The notes under the pieces are model-generated. The model made no database searches. It saw nothing but the letters and a program-made list of their open reading frames with translations, and had not been told where the DNA came from. Positions 17,509 to 26,816 of a stretch of 64,000 nucleotides of DNA are shown one piece after another (positions within the stretch are counted from its first letter, which is position 1; every line of letters begins with the position of its first letter). Source of the stretch: Cloacibacillus sp. GTDB lineage: Bacteria; Synergistota; Synergistia; Synergistales; Synergistaceae. The stretch is taken from positions 1 to 64,000 of the forward strand of contig NZ_JAJBUX010000059.1 of NCBI RefSeq assembly GCF_020860125.1, read 5' to 3'. The translations under genes and the position numbers were made by a program.

Positions 17509-18384
17509 ATGTCCATGAAGTCAAGAGCGGCGAAGCTGCTGGCCTCGGCGGCGCACGAGGCTGCGGTCCGCGAGGTGCTTACGACTCCGAAGCCGGGGCT
17601 TGTCGACGCTGAGGGAAACGGCTGTCACGAGGATATGGACTGCGCGCTTTTTATAAAGAGCGCGCGGGCGATCGCGCCGTTTTGGGAGGAGCAGGCGCGT
17701 ACCGGTCTCAACGGAACGCCGCCTTCGGAGGCGATGCGGGAGCTGAGGGCGGCAGGGGCGGAGATGGAGCGCGCGATGTTTGCCGCCACGGATGGGATAA
17801 ACACCCATAAGGGGCTGATCTATCTCATGTCGCTTTTGCTTTACGGAGCTGGCTATATGCTCTCGACGAAGGGTGAAGCGTCGGCGGAGGGCGCGGCAAT
17901 GGCCGCCTCGTGCGCTGTAAGCGGCGCTGTGGCGAGGGAGCTCGGCCCGCTGGCCGCGAAGAGGCCGGAGAGGAGCCTGTCGAATGGAGAGAGGCTCTTT
18001 TTGGAATATGGTATCACCGGTGTTCGCGGTGAAGCGGAGAGGGCTTTTCCCTCCGTTGTCAGAGGCGGTCTTTCCGCGCTGAGGAATGCCATTGATGCCG
18101 GGGCTGCGGAAAACGACGCTGGGCTTGCCGCTCTGCTCGCGATAATGGCGGTCTGCGAGGACAGCAATGTGATACACAGGGCTGGATACGACTATTGGAA
18201 GAATGTCTACCCGCGGCTTGTCGTGGATACCGCGGCGAGGTTCGACCCCAGGCGCCCCGACTACCGGCCGCTGTACGCACTGGAAGCCGGCTTCCTGCCG
18301 CTGCGCGTAAGCCCCGGAGGCGCGGCGGACCTTTTAAGTTGTACATATTTTTTGAATTTTTTGCAGAAAGATATAATCTATTAG
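17509..18384 (+). CDS. Triphosphoribosyl-dephospho-CoA synthase family (CitG/MdcB-like)
   Basis: About 291 residues. Shows the family core: TTPKPGLVDAEGNGCHEDMD near residue 20-40, GINTHKGLIYLMSLL near 100-115, and DSNVIHRAGYD near 220. CitG/MdcB enzymes make the prosthetic-group precursor of citrate lyase or malonate decarboxylase. None of those lyase genes is nearby, so the partner is elsewhere or the enzyme has another use. Start uncertain: ATG 17509 or 17515, neither with a strong ribosome site; upstream ATG 17452 has no better one. Confidence 0.85.
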   Translation: MSMKSRAAKLLASAAHEAAVREVLTTPKPGLVDAEGNGCHEDMDCALFIKSARAIAPFWEEQARTGLNGTPPSEAMRELRAAGAEMERAMFAATDGINTHKGLIYLMSLLLYGAGYMLSTKGEASAEGAAMAASCAVSGAVARELGPLAAKRPERSLSNGERLFLEYGITGVRGEAERAFPSVVRGGLSALRNAIDAGAAENDAGLAALLAIMAVCEDSNVIHRAGYDYWKNVYPRLVVDTAARFDPRRPDYRPLYALEAGFLPLRVSPGGAADLLSCTYFLNFLQKDIIY

Positions 18385-18416
18385 TTGTCATACTCTTGAT
18401 ATTGTTGTAATATAAT
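18385..18416 (+). promoter_or_regulatory. Possible promoter of the XRE/ImmA pair
   Basis: A perfect TATAAT at 18411-18416 lies 57 bp before the XRE gene. The best -35 (TTGTCA, 18385-18390) is 20 bp away, too far for a standard promoter, so activity may need an activator or the call may be wrong. Confidence 0.3.
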
Positions 18417-18472
18417 AGGAACAAGTCTCATGTTGAATACAAAATTTAATATGGAAAGGGAGCCTGTGAAAA

Positions 18473-18838
18473 ATGAGTCTAGGTAATAGAATCAAATCAC
18501 TTCGTAAGGCGCAGCACCTAACACAGCAGAAGCTTGCTGACAAAGTGGAAGTGAGCCGTATTTATGTTCAGGCGCTTGAGAGCAACCGCCGTCTTCCTTC
18601 AATGAAACTTCTTCAGAAACTCGCGCCGGCGCTCAACGTTGAGGTCACGGACCTTCTGATGGACTTTTCCACTCCCGACAAGCCGGGGCGCGTGCAGCTG
18701 GAATCGATGCTTGACAATGGCGAGCTTGAGATCTGGTACCGCAGCAAGAAGCTATCGGAAAAGGAACTCCGCCGGGTATATCGCGTCATCGAAGCCGCTC
18801 TTGACGATTGGGACGAAAAGGATGCTGCCGGAGAATAA
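18473..18838 (+). CDS. XRE family transcriptional regulator
   Basis: 121 residues. An N-terminal helix-turn-helix (residues 5-60): GNRIKSLRKAQHLTQQKLADK, SRIYVQALESNRRLPS, LQKLAPALNVEVTDLL. The C-terminal half is helical and acidic. Ribosome site GGGAG 10 bp before the ATG. It overlaps the following ImmA-type peptidase gene, a pairing known in which the peptidase cleaves the XRE repressor. No phage or integrative element genes are adjacent, so it looks like a domesticated or stand-alone control pair. Confidence 0.9.
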   Translation: MSLGNRIKSLRKAQHLTQQKLADKVEVSRIYVQALESNRRLPSMKLLQKLAPALNVEVTDLLMDFSTPDKPGRVQLESMLDNGELEIWYRSKKLSEKELRRVYRVIEAALDDWDEKDAAGE

Positions 18839-19271
18839 CGCCGACGCCGAGGAATTCGAGGAAGAAAGTTTTGATGATTTTCCCTCCCCTCCGCCGGTGA
18901 TTCCGGAATGGGCACGGCAGGAGGGGAATCAATGGCAGCGCCTCGGTGAGTTTGACATTCTGGCCAAGGCCGAAGAGCTGACGGGGCTTTCTCTTGAGAT
19001 AAAATACGAGCCCCTCCCGGTAGGCGTATGGGGAATACATCTGGTGCGCGGCGAGCGCGGACGCATATTCGTCAATTCACAGCTGCCTCCGTTTTGGCAG
19101 CGCTTTGCAATATTTCATGAGCTTTATCATCTGCTGAACCATACTAAGGGCGCGCGTTTCTGGCAGCATACCTTTGTCTCAATGGAGAGTTTTGAAAACC
19201 GCGCCGACAGCTTCGCCTGGGCCGCCGCTTGGCCTGAGTGGGAGGAAAACCAGTATTGCGACTGGAACTAG
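18822..19271 (+). CDS. ImmA/IrrE-like metallopeptidase
   Basis: 149 residues from ATG 18822, which sits inside the end of the XRE gene with AAAAGG upstream. An acidic N-terminal 30 residues is followed by a ImmA/IrrE domain with the zinc motif HELYHLLNH near residue 93-101 (HExxH, then a third His) and a downstream E in ENRADSFAWAAA. Known relatives cleave XRE-type repressors on a damage or quorum signal; the neighbour at 18473 is the natural substrate. Short for the family (C-terminal regulatory part absent). Confidence 0.85.
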   Translation: MLPENNADAEEFEEESFDDFPSPPPVIPEWARQEGNQWQRLGEFDILAKAEELTGLSLEIKYEPLPVGVWGIHLVRGERGRIFVNSQLPPFWQRFAIFHELYHLLNHTKGARFWQHTFVSMESFENRADSFAWAAAWPEWEENQYCDWN

Positions 19272-19283
19272 GGGCGTGGACGG

Positions 19284-20240
19284 ATGGCGGATAAATTGAA
19301 GAAACTGCCCTTTTTTCTGCCCTTCGCCGGGTGCCGCGGGCAGTGCGTATACTGTAATCAGCGGGCGATAACCGGGGTGACTGAGGTGCCGACTCCCGAT
19401 TATGTCCGCGCCGTTTTGGAAGATGTCAAAGAGCCGCGGGAGATATGCTATTTCGGCGGCTCTTTCTGCCGTTTCCCTGAAAAGACGATAAAGGCATACC
19501 TTGACTGCGTTACGGAATACGCTCCGGCGGGCAGTACCGTGCGCTTTTCCACCTATCCCGGGGACCTGCGCGACGACGCGCTGCGCGCGCTGATAAAAAA
19601 ATATCCCATCTCGCGCATCGAGCTGGGCGTTCCTACGCTTGATCCCGCCGTTCTCGCCGCCTGCCGCCGGGAGGCTGATCCGGAAAAGATATTCGAGGAT
19701 ATCTCGCTCCTCATGAAGGATTCCCTGCCGGTCGGCGTGCAGATGATGATCGGGCTGCCGGGGCAGCGCAGGGAGAGCAGCCTGTGTGATCTTATGAGGC
19801 TTGCGGAGCTTAAAGGCGGTGAGCGCTGGGAGCTGCGCCTCTATCCCTGTCTTGTGATCGCGGGTACGGAGCTTGAACGGCTCTATCTGGAGGGTGAGTA
19901 CCGCCCGCTTTCGGTGGAGGAGGCGGTGCTGTGGGGCGGGGAGTTCATTGAGCTCGCCGTGGATTTTGGCTTTGTGCCGATCAGGATCGGCCTGCAGGAG
20001 ACGGCGTCGCTCGCCGCTGAGGCTAAGGCAGGGCCGCACCATCCGGCGCTTGGAGAACTGATACTTGCGGAGGCCGAAGCTCGGAGGCTTGTGAAGCTTG
20101 CTCCCAAAGGCCCCTGGCAGGTTCCGCGCCGCGATATCTCAAAATTTCGCGGTCATGGAGGTTTTGGTATAAAACGCCTTGCAATACACGCCGGAATATC
20201 GGAAAATGAGGCCGCGAAACAGATAGTATATGAGGGGTAA
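19284..20240 (+). CDS. Radical SAM protein, Elp3-like
   Basis: 318 residues. The [4Fe-4S] motif is AGCRGQCVYCNQRA (CxxxCxxC) near residue 17-25, followed by CYFGGSFCRFP, STYPGDLRDDAL, IELGVPTLDPAV, GVQMMIGLPGQ and RLYPCLVIAGTELERL, matching the short Elp3-type radical SAM proteins of Firmicutes-like genomes. It lacks the C-terminal acetyltransferase domain of true Elp3, so a tRNA role is not certain. Starts 12 bp after the ImmA gene, with GGGGCG.. upstream, and may be co-transcribed with it. Confidence 0.85.
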   Translation: MADKLKKLPFFLPFAGCRGQCVYCNQRAITGVTEVPTPDYVRAVLEDVKEPREICYFGGSFCRFPEKTIKAYLDCVTEYAPAGSTVRFSTYPGDLRDDALRALIKKYPISRIELGVPTLDPAVLAACRREADPEKIFEDISLLMKDSLPVGVQMMIGLPGQRRESSLCDLMRLAELKGGERWELRLYPCLVIAGTELERLYLEGEYRPLSVEEAVLWGGEFIELAVDFGFVPIRIGLQETASLAAEAKAGPHHPALGELILAEAEARRLVKLAPKGPWQVPRRDISKFRGHGGFGIKRLAIHAGISENEAAKQIVYEG

Positions 20241-20286
20241 ATCTTAATCAAGGACAGATCAAAGACCATAAAAGGGAGTCGGGTTA

Positions 20287-21450
20287 ATGAGGGAGACAGA
20301 TGAGAGGGCGCAGATAATAAAATTATTTAAGCCCTTTGAGAATAAAACATTTCCGGTAAGAAACCGTTTCGTCAGGGCGGCTACCTGGCTTGGCGCCTGT
20401 GACGGCGCGATGGGGCGCGCCACGCCAGCCGCGATATCGCGCCAGGCGGAGACGGCGGCCGGAGGCGCGGGTACGGTGATATCGGAGTTTGCTTACGTCA
20501 GCCTCGAGGGGCAGGCTGCGCCGAAGCAGTGGGGGATCGACGTGGAGGAGGCCGTCGGCGATGTCCGTCGGCTGTCTGCCGCCGTACATGACGCCGGTTC
20601 AAAGCTTGTCGTGCAGATCTGCCACGCCGGCGGAGCGCGCATGTCGGCCTCCTCGAAGGGGCTGCCCACCTATTCTCCGAGCGGCGGCGAATACCCTGGC
20701 AGCGATATCATCGCCCAGGCGATGACGGAAGAGGATATAAAAAAGGTCTGCCGCGATTTCGCGGCGGCGGCCGAAAGGGCGAAAGAGGGCGGAGCCGACG
20801 GCGTGGAGATACACGGGGCCCACGGTTTTCTGTTGACGCAGTTTCTCTCGCCGCTAATCAACCGTCGTGAAGACCGTTACGGCGGAAGTTTTGAGAACCG
20901 CCTGCGGCTCGTGCGCGAAGTATATGCCGCGGTACGCGGAGCCGTTGGCGACGATTTTTCCGTATGGCTCAAGATAAGCGCAACGGAGGGCGTTGTGGGC
21001 GGATACGGCCCCGATGAGGGGACCGAGGCCGCACTCACGCTGCTGCGTGACGGAGTGAATGTAGTGGAGGTCTCTTCGGGGACCGGCTATGCCTCTTCGG
21101 AGCATATTCCGAGCGTCGTCGGCGTCTCAGCCGGCGAATCGGAGGCGCCATTCGCCCCCTATGCGGCGAAGATAAGAGCGTCCGCGCCGGAAAACTCTCT
21201 GGTGCTGCTCACAGGTGGGCTGCGTTCGCTGCCCGTGATGGCCGCGCTGCTGGAGGATGGCGTCGCCGATCTATTTGGGCTGAGCCGCCCGTTCAACGCG
21301 GAGCCGGATCTTATAAACCGCTGGGCGGAGGATGACGCGAGGCCCTCCGCCTGTATCTCCTGTAACGCCTGCTTCAAGACAGCCGCCTATGGTGTGATAG
21401 ATTGTCCGATAATGAGGGACCGGCAGGAGGGAAACTGGGACCCCCTATAG
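20287..21450 (+). CDS. NADH:flavin oxidoreductase, old yellow enzyme family
   Basis: 387 residues, single-domain OYE (TIM barrel only). Visible are LFKPFENKTFPVRNRFVRAA at the start, QICHAGG, DGVEIHGAHGFLLTQFLSP (His pair binding substrate), NRREDRYGGSFENR, and a C-terminal SCISCNACF cysteine cluster, which hints at the iron-sulfur cluster region of the enoate-reductase-like branch though the flavodoxin-like and FAD domains are absent. It would reduce activated double bonds with FMN. AAGGGAG precedes the ATG. Terminator follows. Confidence 0.9.
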   Translation: MRETDERAQIIKLFKPFENKTFPVRNRFVRAATWLGACDGAMGRATPAAISRQAETAAGGAGTVISEFAYVSLEGQAAPKQWGIDVEEAVGDVRRLSAAVHDAGSKLVVQICHAGGARMSASSKGLPTYSPSGGEYPGSDIIAQAMTEEDIKKVCRDFAAAAERAKEGGADGVEIHGAHGFLLTQFLSPLINRREDRYGGSFENRLRLVREVYAAVRGAVGDDFSVWLKISATEGVVGGYGPDEGTEAALTLLRDGVNVVEVSSGTGYASSEHIPSVVGVSAGESEAPFAPYAAKIRASAPENSLVLLTGGLRSLPVMAALLEDGVADLFGLSRPFNAEPDLINRWAEDDARPSACISCNACFKTAAYGVIDCPIMRDRQEGNWDPL

Positions 21451-21495
21451 GGCGGCGGCGCCGTTGTCTCTTTGCATATTGGGCTGAAATACCGC

Positions 21496-21520
21496 GGGCG
21501 GCTCTTGCCGTCCGTCTTTT
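21496..21520 (+). terminator. Rho-independent terminator
   Basis: Stem GGGCGGC/GCCGTCC (one G-T pair), loop TCTT, then GTCTTTT. Ends the oxidoreductase gene. Confidence 0.8.
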
Positions 21521-21596
21521 CGTGTGAATTAGATCAACGGATGCGTGCCTTTTTATATTTTTTTTATGAACTTGCATAAAACAAAGTAGACTGTGG

Positions 21597-21625
21597 TTGA
21601 CAATCATGTAAAATAAAACTAGAAT
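21597..21625 (+). promoter_or_regulatory. Promoter of the RpiR regulator gene
   Basis: TTGACA, 17-bp spacer, TAGAAT, about 65 bp before the start codon. A good match to the housekeeping consensus. Confidence 0.65.
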
Positions 21626-21690
21626 TCATAAGAAATGTTTCATAGAACAAATTTATCAAAAAAATGTATGATTTTAAGGAGTGTATTTAG

Positions 21691-22557
21691 ATGGACAGTA
21701 CGCAGTTACAGAACCTTTTGATGGAAAAAGCACATACGATGCCAAACAAGGCGCGTCGTGTGGCGGAGTACCTGCTCGCCAACATGCGCGAGGCCTCCTT
21801 TCGTTCCATTGGCGATATAGCGGACGAACTTAAGGTTTCCAAGGCGCAGCTTGTGCGCGTCGCCCAGATGCTCGGTTTTTCGGGGTACGCGGAGCTCAAG
21901 GCCTGTCTCCAGAAGACGATCCTCGAGCAGATCAATCCCGCGGCGCTGTTGGCGCGGGCGGTAAATTCAAGCGACTCATTCCCCGACAGCGTCTTTAAGG
22001 CGGAACACGCGAACCTTGACGATACGATGGCGCAGCTTTCGCCGGAAGAGACTGACCGCTTCAACGAAATAGTCAAGGGCGCCAACAACATCTATTGTAT
22101 CGGATGGGGCATCTCGTCGCTTGTCATGGAGCTGATGCAGATACGCCTCACGATAATGGGATGCCGCGCCTTCCTCTGCCGCCGCGGCGGCCTTTCTCTC
22201 TGGGAGCAGGTACGCGGAGTACGCGAGGGCGATGTCGTTATCGTCTGCGAACTTCCAAGCTATGCCGTGGAGGTTACGGAGTCGGTGGAGATCGCCCACC
22301 GGAACGGCGCGAAGGTCATTACCATGACGGACAGCGCCGCCGCCCCCGTCTGCCGTTTTGCCGAGCTTCAGCTCAACGTTTCGGCCAACAGCCCGACCTT
22401 CGGCAGCAGCATCATCGGCCCGATCTTCCTTACGCACGTGCTCACCTCGTCACTTGCGGTCTCACTTGGAGCCGAAGCGAAGAAATCCTTTGACGAGCAG
22501 ACGAGTTTCCTGCATGACGAGAGGATATTCCATCCCATATTTGGCCTGAAATATTAG
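21691..22557 (+). CDS. MurR/RpiR family transcriptional regulator
   Basis: 288 residues. N-terminal RpiR-type HTH (about 1-80): KARRVAEYLLANMREASF, IGDIADELKVSKAQLVRVAQMLGFSGYAELK. C-terminal SIS sugar-phosphate domain (about 125-260): NNIYCIGWGISSLVMELMQIRL, GDVVIVCELPSYAVEVTESVEIAHRNGAKVITMTD. It should bind DNA in response to a phosphosugar or related metabolite; no obvious target genes are adjacent. AAGGAG lies upstream of the ATG. Monocistronic between promoter and terminator. Confidence 0.92.
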   Translation: MDSTQLQNLLMEKAHTMPNKARRVAEYLLANMREASFRSIGDIADELKVSKAQLVRVAQMLGFSGYAELKACLQKTILEQINPAALLARAVNSSDSFPDSVFKAEHANLDDTMAQLSPEETDRFNEIVKGANNIYCIGWGISSLVMELMQIRLTIMGCRAFLCRRGGLSLWEQVRGVREGDVVIVCELPSYAVEVTESVEIAHRNGAKVITMTDSAAAPVCRFAELQLNVSANSPTFGSSIIGPIFLTHVLTSSLAVSLGAEAKKSFDEQTSFLHDERIFHPIFGLKY

Positions 22558-22588
22558 CGCTTGGCCTTTAACTGCGGATATTAAATCT

Positions 22589-22619
22589 AAAAGCTGGCCC
22601 CCTTATGGAGCCAGCTTTT
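22589..22619. terminator. Bidirectional terminator
   Basis: AAAAGCTGGC and GCCAGCTTTT flank an 11-nt loop; A and T runs on both sides allow it to end the RpiR gene and the convergent histidine kinase gene. Confidence 0.88.
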
Positions 22620-22658
22620 GTGTGTCGTTTGTAGGATTCACTGTGCTTGTGACAAACA

Positions 22659-25600
22659 TCATGCCAAATATTTTTGCAGCAGCTTCTTTAAATTCTCAAA
22701 ATTTATCGGTTTTGAGATATGGTCGTTCATTCCTGACCTCAGCGCTTTCGCGACGTCTTCCGCGAAGGCGTTGGCCGTCACGGCGATTATCGGGATATCG
22801 TGCGCCTGCGGATGTCCGCTGCCGCGTATCTCACGGGTCGCCGTGTAGCCGTCCATAATGGGCATCTGTACGTCCATCAGGATCGCCTGATATCTCCCCG
22901 GCGACGATTTCAGGAAGAGATCCACGGCCTCTTTCCCGTTTTCCGCACAATCCACCACTAGTCCCGATTCCCGCAGGATAGTGGTCGCGATCTCCATGTT
23001 AAGCTCGTTGTCCTCTGCCAGCAGCAGCCTGGTTTTGCTCTTCCATTCCACCATTTTTGTGTCGTCCGCGCAGGCCGGTCTCTCTTCCGCCTCTTGGGCC
23101 GCCGCCCTCAGAAACAGGGTGACGGTGAATTTGCTTCCCTCTCCCAGCCGGCTTTCGGCCTCGATGGTGCCGCCCATAGTGGCGACTATTCCTTGAGCGA
23201 TCGGCATTCCGAGTCCTGTACCGTGCACTTTGCGCACTTCGGTGTTGTCCTCCCTGGCAAAGGGAAGGAATATGTTGCTGAGAAATTCTTTGGAGATACC
23301 GATGCCGTTATCTTCTACTGTGAAGACCAGGCATATCCTGCCGCTGTCGCGCGATGGCAATTCCTCGGCGCGGACTTTGATGCCGCCGTTGGCCGGGGTG
23401 TACTTAACGGCGTTGGTCACGATGTTGAGAAGGGCCTGCCTGATCCTTCCGACGTCGCCGATAAGATCGTTGTGTTTTACGGCGCTGCTGTCAAAGCTGA
23501 TATGCAGGGATTTTTCCGAAACGCTTGGCTGTACGATGACCGTGATGTCGGACATAAATGCGCTGACTTGGAAGTGTTCTTCATGCAGCTCCAGTTTCCC
23601 CTTTTCGATCTTTGACATATCCAATATCTCGTTTACCAGTTCAAGTAGGTGCTTGCTGGATATGTTGATCTTGCTCAGGCAGTCGGTGACGCGTTCGGAG
23701 CTGTCTAAGTGCGCCGCCGCGATGGCGGACATCCCGACGATGGCGTTTATCGGCGTCCTGATATCGTGGGACATTTGGGCGAGGAAGCTGCTCTTCGCCT
23801 CATTTGCCGTCTTGGCGGCCTCATAGGCGGTTATCAGCGCGAGCTGGTTTTGTTCTTTCTGCTTCTTTTCTTCCTCGATATTATGGGCGGCTAAAATGAC
23901 CTTCACCGGCGTGCCGTTACGGCTTTCCGCGACGATCGTGTGGACCCTCATCCACCCGTACATGCCGCCGTAATCGCGGCGGTACTCTGTGGCGTAGATC
24001 GATTCGCCGCGGCTCACCCGACGGCGGATCTCCTCCGCGGAGAATTCGTGCTGGAACCGCTCCTGATCGTCTTTGTAAATCAAATGGCTGCTGTAGGTCT
24101 TCATCAGCAGTCTGAAGTTATCGCTCTCCTCAAGATATTTCGCGATATCGCTGCGCTGCATGAATACCTGGAAGGTTTCCTGCTGTAGATCGACATAATA
24201 GACGGAGTGGTAGAAGGAGGAGAGGCCTTTGATTATATTTTGAGATTCCACATAGAGCTTTTTCTGCCGCTCCTCCTCCATCTCCTTAAGTTTCTGCTCG
24301 TTTATGTCCATATTTGCGAAGATGACGCTCTTTACGCGCCCCTTTTCCATCTCTCCGACGCTGAAGCGCGACCGCACCCAGCCGACATGTCCGTCGGGAC
24401 AGATCCTGCGGAAGTCCACGTCGTAAACGGGCTGTTCCGCGGAGAGCGTATGGCGCAGGAACTTAGGCGAACCGGCGCGTAGCATCTTCTCACGGTCTTC
24501 GTGGAACACATGTTCTTCGACGAACTTCTTGTAATATGCCGACAGACTGTCTTGGGGAGCGATATCGCTGCCGTCCGCATGATCTTCCCGCCACATGGCC
24601 TCTCCCCTGTCATTTTCGAGGTCGAAGAGGTAGACGGAGTAATAGTATTGGCAGAGATTGGCCAACACCTTTTCGCGGCGCTTGCTCTCCCGTTTGTCGT
24701 CGACGCCGCGTACTGTCAGCAGTATTCGTTCCGCCGCGCCCTGTCCGATACGGGTGGAGAAATAGGAATAGTAGTGCAGGATACCGTCATTGTCCCAAAG
24801 CCTGAAATCGCCCTCCAGGTAGCTCCGCTCTCTGTAGTTATCCAGATCAAAAATCGCTTTGAACTCGTCATGGTCCTCTTCCGGCATTTTAGCGCATATC
24901 TGTTCGCACAGGGTGTCGTATGAGCCGCGCTGCCCAAGGTCCAGCAGACTGCCGGAGTAGTGGATGCAGCTGTATTCCATCTTTATAAGATCCATACTCA
25001 TGACCAGTGTGTATATATTCGATACCGCGATCTGGGCCGTGACCTCGTTGAGCTTTTTCTCCACCTCGACATCCTGTCCATCGAAGGCGGCGATGACCCA
25101 GGGATGGCTCTCGGAATAACGCGGCGAGGGGAGGAAGCTTACGCGCCTCCAGGCTCCGTCTTTGTTGCGGTAGAGGCGCTCCACCCGTTTAACATTGCGG
25201 TCGATCTCCCCCTTTATGAGGACGGGATCGGTCAGCTCCATGAGAGAGGGCCAATATTCCTCAGTGGCGACGGCGTTTATATAACATTTCAGCAATTCGT
25301 TGTAATTTGAAAAAGATTGGGTCATATCATGATAGTTTTCCGGCGTCTTGATGATCTTGAAGCAGCCGTCACGCAGATTGCAGAGGAAGATGCCGTCATA
25401 GTTTTCCCCCAGCGTCTGGATGATCGCGGCATGCTCCTGTTCAACTTTGTGCATATCCGTGATATTTTGGTGGTAACCGCGGATGCAGATGCCGCCCTTA
25501 TAATTCCAGTCCCGTACGCCGCCGCAGCGCACATATATCGTTCCCCAGAGCGGATGGCTCCAAGGGTATTCCACCTCGGCTCTTTCATTTGAGACGGCCC

Positions 25601-25838
25601 TGTCCACGCAGCGGTGTACCGCGGGATAATAATCTTTGTGGATGCGGCTATACCATGCCTGATAGCATTCCTCGGGAGATGGGGCGTGGTCGAGGCCAAG
25701 GAGTTCGAGCATGACGTTGTCCGCATACATCCGCGGCTCCCGTCCCTCGTCGAGCTCTATCGCCCACAGGCCGGTCTGGGCCTCGTGGAGCACCTCCTGT
25801 ACCTTTACAATATCTTTAAAATGATCCAGCATTATCAT
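22659..25838 (-). CDS. Multi-PAS hybrid sensor histidine kinase
   Basis: 1059 residues from the ATG at 25838 (GAGGAG 5 bp upstream). No transmembrane segment is seen, so it is a cytoplasmic sensor. Residues 1 to about 660 contain several PAS-like repeats (recurring WxRxxR/VRSRFSV-type and EYRRDYGGMYGWMRVH endings, EEEKKQKEQ linkers). The HisKA motif FLAQMSHDIRTPINAIVGMS places the phospho-His near residue 691; HATPase motifs IVTNAVKYTP, VEDNGIGISKEFL and GTGLGMPIAQGIV follow. A receiver domain closes the protein (LLAEDNELN, LMDVQMPIMDGY; Asp near 989). No partner regulator is adjacent, so it is an orphan whose signal is unknown. Confidence 0.93.
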   Translation of the reverse strand: MIMLDHFKDIVKVQEVLHEAQTGLWAIELDEGREPRMYADNVMLELLGLDHAPSPEECYQAWYSRIHKDYYPAVHRCVDRAVSNERAEVEYPWSHPLWGTIYVRCGGVRDWNYKGGICIRGYHQNITDMHKVEQEHAAIIQTLGENYDGIFLCNLRDGCFKIIKTPENYHDMTQSFSNYNELLKCYINAVATEEYWPSLMELTDPVLIKGEIDRNVKRVERLYRNKDGAWRRVSFLPSPRYSESHPWVIAAFDGQDVEVEKKLNEVTAQIAVSNIYTLVMSMDLIKMEYSCIHYSGSLLDLGQRGSYDTLCEQICAKMPEEDHDEFKAIFDLDNYRERSYLEGDFRLWDNDGILHYYSYFSTRIGQGAAERILLTVRGVDDKRESKRREKVLANLCQYYYSVYLFDLENDRGEAMWREDHADGSDIAPQDSLSAYYKKFVEEHVFHEDREKMLRAGSPKFLRHTLSAEQPVYDVDFRRICPDGHVGWVRSRFSVGEMEKGRVKSVIFANMDINEQKLKEMEEERQKKLYVESQNIIKGLSSFYHSVYYVDLQQETFQVFMQRSDIAKYLEESDNFRLLMKTYSSHLIYKDDQERFQHEFSAEEIRRRVSRGESIYATEYRRDYGGMYGWMRVHTIVAESRNGTPVKVILAAHNIEEEKKQKEQNQLALITAYEAAKTANEAKSSFLAQMSHDIRTPINAIVGMSAIAAAHLDSSERVTDCLSKINISSKHLLELVNEILDMSKIEKGKLELHEEHFQVSAFMSDITVIVQPSVSEKSLHISFDSSAVKHNDLIGDVGRIRQALLNIVTNAVKYTPANGGIKVRAEELPSRDSGRICLVFTVEDNGIGISKEFLSNIFLPFAREDNTEVRKVHGTGLGMPIAQGIVATMGGTIEAESRLGEGSKFTVTLFLRAAAQEAEERPACADDTKMVEWKSKTRLLLAEDNELNMEIATTILRESGLVVDCAENGKEAVDLFLKSSPGRYQAILMDVQMPIMDGYTATREIRGSGHPQAHDIPIIAVTANAFAEDVAKALRSGMNDHISKPINFENLKKLLQKYLA

Positions 25839-25941
25839 CCGTCTCCTCAAAAGCGGTATGTACAACGGAATAACAGGTTTATGAATATATGTTTCCGACA
25901 TATTAGCATAGAACTACGCAAAAATACAGATGCGCAAACAG

Positions 25942-25980
25942 GCAGAACGTATTGTACCGGAGCGGTACGGAACGTTCTGC
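25942..25980 (-). terminator. Hairpin ending the folate operon
   Basis: GCAGAACGT/ACGTTCTGC outside and GTACC/GGTAC inside form a long hairpin just after the stop at 26007 on the minus strand. The T-tract is poor, so it may terminate with help or protect the 3' end. Confidence 0.6.
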
Positions 25981-26006
25981 TCAAATCGCATGTTATTATA
26001 TGGCCG

Positions 26007-26816
26007 TTATCTCTTCCAGGTAAGCGTGTCGAGCTTTTCCAGAGGGAAGTTGAGAAGCGTGTCTGCCTGGGGGGCTTTGCCCTCGGCGAGACGGTTGAAT
26101 TCTGTCAGCATCCGCACGTAGGCGAGCCTCTTTTTCGGCGAGGTCTCTCCGTGCATTCCGGCTTTGAGCAGTATCGCCAGCTGCTTGTAGACGGATGGCA
26201 CGGGAACGAAGGCCGGTCCCTCCGGCGTCAGCATTATCGTGTATATGAAGGAGTAGCTGTCTTTGCCGCTGTACTGTTTGTCGAGCATTCTGTAAAATGG
26301 CGCGGCGGGGGCGATGTAGATGCTTGTGCCTTTGGGAACCTCGACCTTCGCCGGCAGGGCGTGCCACCGCGTGTACTGGAAGGGGGTCGAGGCGATAAAT
26401 ACCCGGGGAGCCCAGGTCGTCATGCCGATCCAGAGATGTACGCCCTCTCCCTCCAGGTTTGTGAACGAGAGACGCCAGAGCAGGTCGTTTTTGGAATCCT
26501 GGTCTACTTTGGAGATGACCGGGTCGCTGGAGATGAATGAAAGCCCGTCCAGCTGGTCAAGTTTTCTGGCCCCGGCCGGGGTCCGCAGCCATGCAGAAGT
26601 TATCGTGCCCTTATCCTGTTCAAGAACGACGATGATGGGGAATTCAGGCACCTCGAGCGTCCTGATGCTGATATTTTTATCTCCCAGTTCCGCCGCTGGC
26701 AGCAGATAGAGGGTCAGGGCCGCGGCGGCAAAGAGAAGCGGCAGGAACCACATCGCGTGGTTCCTCTTCCGGTCGCCTGCGCGGCGCTCGGAGAAGATTT
26801 TTTTGATTGAGGTCAT
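26007..26816 (-). CDS. Membrane-anchored protein of unknown function
   Basis: 269 residues. I do not recognise a family. One transmembrane helix near the N-terminus (FLPLLFAAAALTLYLLPAA, about 22-41) follows a basic cytoplasmic stretch; the rest is predicted to lie outside the membrane and is mixed beta/alpha. Start chosen at the ATG whose bases overlap the folK stop (ATGA), implying translational coupling to folK; an ATG five codons earlier is possible. It is the last gene of the phosphatase-folP-folK operon, but nothing in it suggests a folate function. Confidence 0.7.
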   Translation of the reverse strand: MTSIKKIFSERRAGDRKRNHAMWFLPLLFAAAALTLYLLPAAELGDKNISIRTLEVPEFPIIVVLEQDKGTITSAWLRTPAGARKLDQLDGLSFISSDPVISKVDQDSKNDLLWRLSFTNLEGEGVHLWIGMTTWAPRVFIASTPFQYTRWHALPAKVEVPKGTSIYIAPAAPFYRMLDKQYSGKDSYSFIYTIMLTPEGPAFVPVPSVYKQLAILLKAGMHGETSPKKRLAYVRMLTEFNRLAEGKAPQADTLLNFPLEKLDTLTWKR

